NCBI GenBank assembly: GCA_022432975.1
Contig: CM039512.1
Location: forward strand, 1,598,519 to 1,662,518
Reading direction: 5' to 3'
DNA length: 64,000 bases
Source of the DNA: Begonia masoniana
Lineage: Eukaryota; Streptophyta; Magnoliopsida; Cucurbitales; Begoniaceae
Shown: positions 56,826 through 64,000 of the stretch, in pieces
Position numbering within the stretch: position 1 is the first letter of the stretch
Layout of the letters: every line of letters starts with the position of its first letter
Notes under the pieces: generated by a model
What the model was told of the DNA's origin: nothing
The model's database searches: none
What the model saw: the letters and a program-made list of their open reading frames with translations, nothing else
Position numbers and translations under genes: made by a program

Positions 56826-58980
56826 CGACTGAGATGCATAACTATCCTTCCATTTGATTATACTGCAAAGAACACTACGAAAATTTATTTAACCACGAAA
56901 TCAGGCTCACCAGGGGCTGATTTTTTAGACCATTGAATTCCTGCAAATTCATCATTTATAAAACTGCCATTAGAGTTCAACATATAGTTTGATATAGAAA
57001 ATTCTCATTACTGATCATCAGTCTCTTTTCGGAGAAAATTGAAATCGCTTGCAGAAAGGACAACAAAAAACACGATCTTACCTTGTATACTGGTTTTTCG
57101 CCGTCGAGTCCAAAGCAAGAACAAACATAATAAACAGTAAAAACACTCTTCACTATCGGCGGGCTTCGAACTAACCCAACATTGCCAACTTAAAGATCAT
57201 GCTTTTGGTAGAAACCCTAGTGTCTTAAAAAATAAGGGTTCACGCTTTACCCACCTAACGAGATCAAGAAGGAGACAGCAGAATCAATTATATGAATCTT
57301 ATCCCCCCCGATAACAGTATCTGCAGAGAGCTTCGCAGACAAACAGTTAACTGAATTAAACCCAAATGAAATTATACACGTCAAAGGATGTATTTTTGTT
57401 TGTTTGCTATGATTTAATTTTATAATAATTAAAAAAGCACTTAAATAATTCTCTCTTTTTCTTTCTCGTTAAAGCCAGTCCAAGAGCATAGTTGACTCCA
57501 CAGAAGTTAATGCAACGTGAAACTTCGTTCTGTAGGAACAAAACCTTAACCTAATTCAAGATATATTTTAAACACATCAACCAATTCAATTTTTGTGACC
57601 TACCCCATTTGGCTACTGTACCCGAGAGACTTCCCGGTCCGTATCCGGCGACTCCCACTGGTTCGTCGCCGTCGACAAATAAGAAGATCGGGATGGAGTG
57701 CAGGAGCTCAAAGGAAGACGATAGGCTATATACTTAGTCGCCGTTAAGGTTTAACGTTGTGGCTCGCTCTTTTAAAAAGCCGTGATTCCCTGCCGTCAAA
57801 TTCACGGCGCTGAAGTTGACGGCGACTACGCTATTCTCTCGAGTCCCGACCTTCCCGTTACTGTGATCGTTCTCGACGACGTTTGTTTCTTATTATTACC
57901 CTTAGTTTAGTCGTTAATTACACAAATAACACTCGGCTTTATCAAATACTATTATCATAGGTTAGATACGAATAAGTGTACTCTTAATATTATTTAATTA
58001 TGGCCAAATAAAATGAAATAGGGTCCTACGTGGTAGCATTTGAGTGGTCTGTCAGGGTAGCATCAAAGAAGAGAGTCAGAGAGCGATCCAATATTACGTC
58101 ACCTTCAGATTGTACCTTCTTATTCTGGGCCAGCTTTGATTCTGAACCGCCAGATCTTTTGCTTAAACGCAGAGTTTTATTAGCAATTTCCCATAAAACC
58201 CACCCTCCATAAAAGCCTGCACTTAACTCTCACTCAAATCACTGTCACTCATCATCAATAATCACCCTCCAATTTAATCCAACGGTAAAAAAAACGCTTC
58301 TCCCTGATGTTGCAGTCAAAATAATATCCGTCTGATCAGGATTGAACGGCAGCGGGGAGTATGGAAACGTTTTCCCGCTACTACTTGGCATTTACTGGAA
58401 AGCGTCCAATCAGAGACGCTGCTTTGACAGTGATGGGGTGACCCATGTGGTCTAGGGTTCCGTTTATTGGAGAATAACGGGGCAAACACCTAACCTTGAT
58501 CGACAAATCAAAGATAAATTCAGATATTGAGATTTTTATTAAGTTTTTGTAGTTTGATATTAAGTTTGAATGAGATTGGTAAATTTTGTAAATTGAGAGG
58601 TTAAAATGAAATTTTATAAAAATATATATAGGGTTAGTGAAACTTTATTCTCATTCTTGCTTGCCCTCGCAAATGAGAGGTAGAGATGAGCAATCGCGTT
58701 TTGTGCATTTCGTTGTAATCGGTGGCTAATATATCGTTCGTCAAACTTCGTGCACCACCTTTTCTGTAAGAATTTTGAATGATGGTAAGTTTTTTACCTC
58801 TATTTTTTGTGATTGAAGCTTAGAGTTTTAAGTTGAAGTGTATTTGAGTAATAAAGCTTGATTCCATCTGATCTTTCTATTTATATTAGTGTATTAAGAA
58901 TGTGTATAGGTATTATCGTCATTTGGAGGTAAAAACTGCGAAGGGAGCGATTTTTACGACTTCCGGTTCTTGGGAATCGC
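56826..58980. other. 5' region of the BEL1-like gene and intergenic DNA
   Basis: The first 900 bases below a candidate TATA box (57727) should be the leader and its intron(s). Upstream, 57960-58980 holds no recognisable gene. A CATAAAAGCC word near 58210 could be an unrelated promoter, but no coding frame follows. Confidence 0.4.
57727..57732 (-). promoter_or_regulatory. Candidate TATA box of the BEL1-like gene
   Basis: The minus strand reads GTATATAGCC about 900 bases upstream of the coding start, at the edge of a GC-richer block. A spliced leader would be required. Weak, position-based evidence. Confidence 0.35.
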
Positions 58981-58982
58981 CC

Positions 58983-59320
58983 AAGTGTCGACCACTGTGG
59001 ACAGTCGATCGACACTTCAAACCTTGCCCTAGGAATAGAGAGCTGTAAGTGTCGACCGCTAAGGAAATTGAATTGAAACTCGAGAGTTTGGGGTGTCAAC
59101 ACTTCAAGAGAAGTGTCGACCGAGCAAGTTTGATACTTATGGATGAGGTGTCGACCTGCTAGGTCATTTGATGATTAAACCCAAGAGCTTCACGTGTCAA
59201 CTGTTTAAAGGAAGTGTTAATTGAAGCCAACTTAATTATTCTAAGTGTCGACCGGTGGGTCGACCCCCCACTTATAATTGTCGATCGGTGAGTCAACTTC
59301 ACTTATAAGTGTCGATCAAT
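58983..59320 (+). repeat. Diverged tandem repeat (about 97 bp) built on GTGTCGACC
   Basis: Two fuller units start at about 59049 and 59148, each with GTGTCGACC, GCTAGG-like text, GTGTCAAC about 45 bases on, then GAAGTGT about 16 bases later. Partial units lie on both sides. AAGTGTCGACC (or -ATC) starts at 58983, 59047, 59111, 59243 and 59307. The first copy also pairs with an inverse TCGACACTT at 59009. Confidence 0.75.
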
Positions 59321-59883
59321 GAAGTTTGTTGATATTTATAGTGTTAAAGATTTAGTTTCTAGTCTCAGTTTATGACCAATCGTAGTGTCTCTCATGAGTG
59401 TTAGGTTGGATAATCACAATTTTGATTTTATGTTAAGCTCAGACGACTTCGAGACAGTTGCTGAGGTTGTGCCTCTAGTTAGAAGAAATAACGCTTGACG
59501 TAAAGGTACGAGTTTTGTATTAATTGCATTGTATGTTTTTAAGAAAACCCTATTTTGGTGAACTATCACCCATGAAAACCTAACGGGGCCGGGTTGCCAG
59601 CACGTTAGTTTTTTACGTATATATATGTACTGATTTATACGTTTATCATTGATACATAATTTTTATTATTGTTGTGATAGATGATGTATCATTTTGATAC
59701 TTTAGAGTATTTCGGTGTCAAAGTATGAGGAGGACATCCTAGTACAACTTTTACTACGTGAAGGTTATCTTATATGCAAATTACGAAATAGATAATAGGG
59801 CAGTGATAACCCGCTCATTGGGTTTCGAATCCCTATACCTTATCGGAGTATTATTATTTGTTGTTATTATTGTTCATACAGGT
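59321..59883. other. Possible degraded LTR body, part 1
   Basis: No coding frame is apparent. The mixed composition continues on both sides of the foldback elements, which look like insertions into it. Confidence 0.3.
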
Positions 59884-60114
59884 TGTAACGACCTGGACCC
59901 CGTTCCCGCAGGCCCAAGTCGTGCAGGTCCAACCGATGGGCTGCTGCCACGTGGCGGACTCAGTCCCAACCACGTGTACTCACGATCTTTCCTCTCCATG
60001 CAGAGGGAAGATCGTGAGTACACGTGGTTGGGACTGAGTCCGCCACGTGGCAGCAGCCCATCGGTGGGACCTGTACGACTTGGGCCTGCGGGAACGGGGT
60101 CCAGGTCGTCTTTT
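59884..60114. mobile_element. Near-perfect foldback element 1
   Basis: Arms of about 100 bases (from 59889 and up to 60109) pair with only two mismatches that I can find, around a centre of about 20 bases near 59998. The start TGTAACGACCTGGACCCC belongs to the same family as element 2. The right tip is joined to element 2 through TTTTTGTAAC. Such high arm identity implies a recent origin or gene conversion. No protein is encoded. Confidence 0.9.
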
Positions 60115-60367
60115 TGTAACAGCCCAGACCCCGTTCCCGTAGGCCCTAACCGTGTAGGTCCCACCGATGGGCTGCTGCCACGTGGCGGACTCAGTCCCAA
60201 CCACGTGTACTCACGATCTTCCCTTCCCCTGCAGAGGGTTTTTGCCTTCCCCCCACTGGAACCCAGGACCTCAGGGACAAGTACCTGGGCTACGAATGAG
60301 GAGTACCACTGAGCTAGGTGGGACCTGCACGGTTCGGGCCTGCGAGAACGGGGTCTGGGCCGTTACA
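60115..60367. mobile_element. Foldback element 2 carrying a tRNA-like Pol III promoter
   Basis: The ends TGTAACAGCCCAGACCCC and GGGGTCTGGGCCGTTACA are inverted, and the terminal repeats extend about 50 bases. The left half matches the arm of element 1 up to ACTCACGATCTTCC and then differs. On the minus strand the unique part reads TAGCTCAGTGGTA (60316-60304), a good A box. GGTCCTGGGTTCCAGTGG (60270-60253) follows about 35 bases later and resembles a B box. The distance fits a tRNA-derived SINE head. Confidence 0.8.
60253..60316 (-). promoter_or_regulatory. tRNA-like A box and B box
   Basis: TAGCTCAGTGGTA matches the A-box consensus TRGYNNARNNG. GGGTTCCAGTGG is an imperfect B box (consensus GGTTCGANTCC). 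The surrounding bases do not fold as a complete tRNA, so this is a relic or SINE head and not a tRNA gene. Confidence 0.5.
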
Positions 60368-61128
60368 CAAGTTGCTTTCTAAAATGACCATTGTTCACCG
60401 ACAGTTGAGGTGATGGAGCTTGATCCTTGGACTGCACGTTGTTTGACTCTTCTTTATAGCTTGTAAGATGTTGCTGGATTTCGGTCGCTATCTTTTTGTA
60501 TTTATGTGTCAGAGGGGTCCTGAGTGACCCTTCTTTTTTATATTTTTAAGTGAAATGTACGTGATGTCATATTTTCGTATAGCAGTCCATGTACACAACA
60601 ACAAATGTTTTACCTAATGTTTCATCGTTAGCCCGTGGAATATGTTTTCCTTAAATGATGAGAATGAATTTTCAACAGAATGATATTTTGAAAATCATTT
60701 TGTTATCTCTTCATGTTTTAAAAAAAAAAAGATAAAAGAAGTTTTATATGGATTTAATATAGCATTCATACTGAGTTAGCCACTCACCCCAACGACCTAT
60801 TCCCATTTACAAGAAAAAACAAGAGCAGTTAGTAGCTGATGCTTGCAAGCTGTTAGTTTTACTTATTTCTTTCCATATTTGAGCATTTAGTTGATTTTTT
60901 TTTGTGAAAAATTAACTTTATTTAGACTTGTATTAGTTTATTGATTTTGGATATGAACTTGTAAATTTTGTTAAATTGTTATTTTTTTTATCGTACTATT
61001 ATATCTATAGTCACTGTGTGGATCTGACTTTTGATTAAATGTTTAGTCTTCCACTACAAACCAAGCCTTGGGCTCGATGATCGATTCGCCCGACCCGACA
61101 TTTTGTTAGTCTCGTCTCCGGGTCGTGA
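60368..61128. other. Possible degraded LTR body, part 2
   Basis: The segment ends near GTCTCGTCTCCGGGTCGTGA (61109-61128), which resembles gypsy LTR 3' ends. No coding frame or start of such an LTR could be fixed, so this is a tentative reading. Confidence 0.3.
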
Positions 61129-61569
61129 TATTTTGTGCCACGTGGCATCGGATCCATTTATGATTGGCCCCTACCATTTATGTTTACTATTCACTAATTG
61201 ACGATAATCAAATATCCCATAATTAATAAAATTATTAATTAATATATAGTTACTATTTAATAATTGTAAATAAAACAAAAGGAACATTCACGATGTCGGC
61301 AGCTCAGGGGTGGTGATGTCATTGTCCGTCAAAACAGTAACCTTAGGTGGTAACCCTCGGGCTAGGATCTGTAGACATCACTGTCGTTATTATTTAATGC
61401 ATTTCGTTTCCTTCCTTTATTACACAACTGCCACTACGAGTTTTTTTGTCACTGACGACAAGTCGTAGACGACTTAAAGAAAGATGGATTATTCATTAGT
61501 CCAGATCCGTTTGATTGAATGCAAGCTTATGGTTGAGAAAATGCAAAGAAGAATTGATAGAGACAGACT
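61129..61569. other. Intergenic DNA, no gene seen
   Basis: AT-rich sequence with a GC-balanced patch at 61300-61375. No features were supported. Confidence 0.5.
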
Positions 61570-61968
61570 AGGTCCAAGTAAGGGTGGGGCGTGGTCCCGG
61601 TCTTCCCGGAATCGTAGGATTTTGAGACCGGAACCGATCGTGTTTTACGGTTCGATTTTAAATTTTTTCAAAAAATAATAATAAACATTATTTATATTTT
61701 TTATTGTTTTCGAGTCAAAGTTTCAGGGTTTGGATCAGGTTCGTGCCAGATTCGGGTATGAGTCGATTTTTTATGATTTTGTGTCTAGTTTTACAGGTGT
61801 CAGATAAAATTTTTGACCCACAGTTCGATTGGATTTCAATTTTTGTCTAAAGTCTTGAGAATTTAGATCCAGAACCGGTTATTTGGTAGGAAAAACCATA
61901 TCGAATCGGGGCCGAAACCACAGTTCTGGTTTAAACCGCGGTTGAAGTCCGGTTTTGCCCAACTCTGA
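61570..61968. repeat. Dispersed GAACCGG-rich repeat
   Basis: It opens GTAAGGGTGGGGCGTGGTCC and closes GGTTTTGCCCAACTCTGATT, weakly inverted ends, and is rich in GAACCGG and CCGGTT words. It resembles the non-autonomous element type seen at 21872, at low sequence identity. Confidence 0.45.
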
Positions 61969-62716
61969 TTCCAACTTCGGGTGGGTAGATTTGTCTATGG
62001 GGTTGTAGTTTTTGGCTAGTTCTAACTTCGCTGTGTATGAACTATCCATCGTCCAGCCTGGTCTTCGTCCTACTTTGGATTTAGGAAGAAAATAGAGGTA
62101 TGATGTGTGAGTGCGTATTAAATGTGACGAAAGATGAGAGTGTTTTCAAAACAATTAATTAGTAGATGATAATTAAGAGACTCCTGTAATTAGAAGAAGA
62201 TGTAGTAGGGATGGCCCATCTCACGAGTCACATCAGCCAAACTCCTCCGGCGAGTCGCCGATCACGGGCTCCATACCTGTTCAAATGATCAATCTAGCTC
62301 ACCAAACTCCTCAAAATTTAATCTTGAATTGGGATTCAAAGTGGGCATGAGGCAAGATTAGATTTTGTCCCAACACAAGACCAGGTTCTGTCTTAGAAAC
62401 CTAGTTTTCTCGTGACAGACAGACAAGATGGAGTGGAGTTGAAGCAGCTGTTGGAAAAAAGGTTCGCAATAATTATGGTCCCAACGAGACAGAGGAGTTT
62501 GCCAAACTCTAAAAGTTGAAGACAAATTAAGCATCAACTAATTAGTTAAATTTAACGTCTGGTAAAGCCAACCAAAAGAGAAGAAGATGACCTTGACCAA
62601 AAGCTTTCCACTTTTTGGCTATGGACCACTCTGTGCTTCAAATGGCAGCTCACCCTCTTATCCTTTTTCTTCGAATTCATTCCTCTGTTTCCATCCCATC
62701 CTCTCCTTCCACCTTC
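61969..62716. other. Promoter and leader region of the pseudokinase gene
   Basis: No coding frame is apparent. The last 80 bases are pyrimidine-rich (CCATCCCATCCTCTCCTTCC), as in many plant leaders. Confidence 0.45.
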
Positions 62717-64000
62717 ATGTGTAAAACCAGAATGGCAGTCGATGCTGCCCAACCTGGATCCCCTTCTCGCACCTCCCGATCGCGTCCCTCCAAATCCCCT
62801 CGAGCTACCGGATCCTCCAGACCAGCCGCCGCCGCCTCAGCCTCTGCTTCCACTTCCTACTCCTCCGAACCCTCTACGTCTACCGCTGCGTCTGGTTCTG
62901 CTAACAAGCTTTCGTCTGGGACCTCCTCTGTTTCCAGTCGGGCTTCGCTTTCCAGCTTCCGTGCCACTCTACCCGAGAATCCTCACATCTATGATTTTTC
63001 TGAAATCTCTTCCGTCACTAATAACTTCCTTGCCAAGCGCTATTCCTCCTCTTCTTCCACCCCGTCGTGGCGATGCACGCTTCGAGGAAAGGACGTCATT
63101 GTTTTCCAGCGGAAGTTTCGTCGAAAGAGCGAGAGTTCCCATTTGAAAGAGCGCCTGGCGGTGATTTGTCGGAGCCACCATGGAAGCATCGTGAAGCTCC
63201 TCGGTGCGTCAATCTCCGGTGAGCATATCTACCTGGTGTATGAATTCATAAATGGAGCGAATCTCGCCGATTGTTTGAGGAATTCCAGAAACCCTAATTT
63301 TACTGTTTTGTCCACCTGGATTTCCAGAATGCAAATCGCCACTGATCTAGCGCACGGTCTCGATTACATTCACAACAGCACTGGGCTAAACGTTAGGTTT
63401 GTACATAATTACATCAAGAGCAGTAGTATTGTCGTAACAGAGCCGTCGTTCAACGCTAAAGTTTGCCATTTCGGCGCAGCTCAACTATGCGGCGAGGCTG
63501 ATAACGACGGAAGTGCGGCAATGGCTTCAATTTCAGAATACACTGGAGAAATCAATGACGATTCAAGGGCGAAGGAACAGAAGCGATCCGGTCGTGGGAA
63601 AACACAATTCGAGGGTGTCAAAGGCTACATGTCGCCGGAATTTCAATCCACCGGCGAATCGACTCAGATGTCGGACGTGTACGCTTTCGGAGTTGTAATA
63701 CTTGAGCTCTTGTCCGGTGAGGAGCCAATGAAGTACAAATTCGATAAGAACAGAGGCGATTTCGTGAGAACGTCGGTAATCGACACCGCGCGGGCAGCAA
63801 TGGACGCCATAAGCGGCGAGGCCAGCACCGCCGTCGATGGTAGATTGAGGAGATGGATAGATAGAAAGCTGAACGACTCGTTTCCGGTGGACGTGGCGGC
63901 GAAGCTGACACGTTTAGCACTAGAATGCGTCAGCGTGGACCCCACCAACCGGCCCAATATGGCACGTGTGGCGGGTAAAATCTCTAAACTGTACCTACAA
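62717..64000 (+). CDS. LysM-RLK-type pseudokinase without ectodomain (partial, runs off the window)
   Basis: A single open frame of 428 codons starts at ATG 62717 (MCKTRMAVDAAQPGSP) and reaches the window end without a stop or intron. A Ser/Ala-rich N-terminus of about 85 residues precedes a kinase fold with YDFSEISSVTNNF, LGASISGEHIYLVYEFINGA, GYMSPEFQSTGES, SDVYAFGVVILELLSG and RPNMARVAGKISKLYLQ. Catalytic residues are missing: the VAIK position reads VIVFQ (Gln131), HRDxKxxN reads HNYIKSSSI (230-238) and DFG reads HFG (251-253). There is no glycine loop, signal peptide or membrane helix. Plant proteins of this kind are often labelled lysM-domain receptor-like kinase 3 although they lack LysM domains. 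A scaffold or regulatory role is likely but unproven. Only a few C-terminal residues should be missing. Confidence 0.88.
   Translation, partial: MCKTRMAVDAAQPGSPSRTSRSRPSKSPRATGSSRPAAAASASASTSYSSEPSTSTAASGSANKLSSGTSSVSSRASLSSFRATLPENPHIYDFSEISSVTNNFLAKRYSSSSSTPSWRCTLRGKDVIVFQRKFRRKSESSHLKERLAVICRSHHGSIVKLLGASISGEHIYLVYEFINGANLADCLRNSRNPNFTVLSTWISRMQIATDLAHGLDYIHNSTGLNVRFVHNYIKSSSIVVTEPSFNAKVCHFGAAQLCGEADNDGSAAMASISEYTGEINDDSRAKEQKRSGRGKTQFEGVKGYMSPEFQSTGESTQMSDVYAFGVVILELLSGEEPMKYKFDKNRGDFVRTSVIDTARAAMDAISGEASTAVDGRLRRWIDRKLNDSFPVDVAAKLTRLALECVSVDPTNRPNMARVAGKISKLYLQ

Noticed and set aside
59758..60312. Frames of 108-184 codons across the foldback elements
   Set aside because: The palindromic arms give mirror-image Pro/Gly-rich translations on both strands and no known motif.
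60253..60316. A tRNA gene on the minus strand
   Set aside because: A and B boxes are present, but the acceptor, D and anticodon stems do not pair.
62742..63146. Proline/leucine-rich frame of 134 codons
   Set aside because: It overlaps the pseudokinase in another frame, and its composition follows the Ser/Ala-rich coding strand.

Overview
The window is nuclear DNA of a flowering plant, almost certainly a eudicot. The genes have short exons, GT-AG introns and long AT-rich spacers. The recognisable proteins are plant families (LOG, CNGC15-like channel, MTR3/RRP41L, NCRK, a WAV3-type RING ligase, a BEL1-like homeodomain factor and a LysM-RLK-type pseudokinase), and a chromovirus-type Ty3/gypsy element sits among MITE-like foldback repeats. 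The species cannot be named from the sequence alone.

Layout. 1-2.5 kb: no gene, but a run of 502 T. 2.5-11.7 kb: a nested repeat block. It holds a Tekay/Del-like Ty3/gypsy element with PBS, gag-pol-chromodomain frame (three in-frame stops), PPT and a 2.9-kb 3' LTR. It has no 5' LTR and abuts foldback repeats. The LTR carries a 430-bp tandem duplication and a striking run of eight hairpins. 12.1-14.0 kb (-): a seven-exon LOG cytokinin-activating enzyme. 14-22.9 kb: no gene recognised. 22.9-25.5 kb (-): a CNGC15-like channel whose 5' end is duplicated 2 kb upstream around a 1.2-kb insertion. 29.2-31.7 kb (-): exosome subunit MTR3, seven exons. 33.6-38.4 kb (-): NCRK receptor-like kinase, nine coding exons. 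41.6-43.1 kb: a gypsy integrase fossil and a duplicated segment flanking a T358 run. 43.7-46.2 kb (-): a WAV3-type vWA/RING E3 ligase broken by three single-base insertions.

46.6-52.1 kb: a composite low-complexity locus. It has T629, then about 130 copies of a 20-bp AT repeat in one orientation (interrupted by two copies of a unique segment and by A-tracts), then about 50 copies of the exact reverse complement, with a GC-rich 15-bp-stem hairpin embedded in the inverted part. 53.8-56.8 kb (-): BEL1-like TALE homeodomain gene, four coding exons. 58.9-60.4 kb: a diverged 97-bp tandem repeat and two adjacent foldback elements, one of which contains a tRNA-like Pol III promoter. 62.7 kb to the end (+): an intronless pseudokinase frame running off the window.

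The genes are independent plant transcription units and do not form a pathway or cluster. No new gene system is evident. The unusual content is structural: the inverted 20-bp satellite, the LTR hairpin array, the giant homopolymers and the duplicated CNGC 5' end. Some of these (homopolymers, single-base insertions) could be assembly artefacts. Exon boundaries were read by eye from splice consensus, frame and family similarity.
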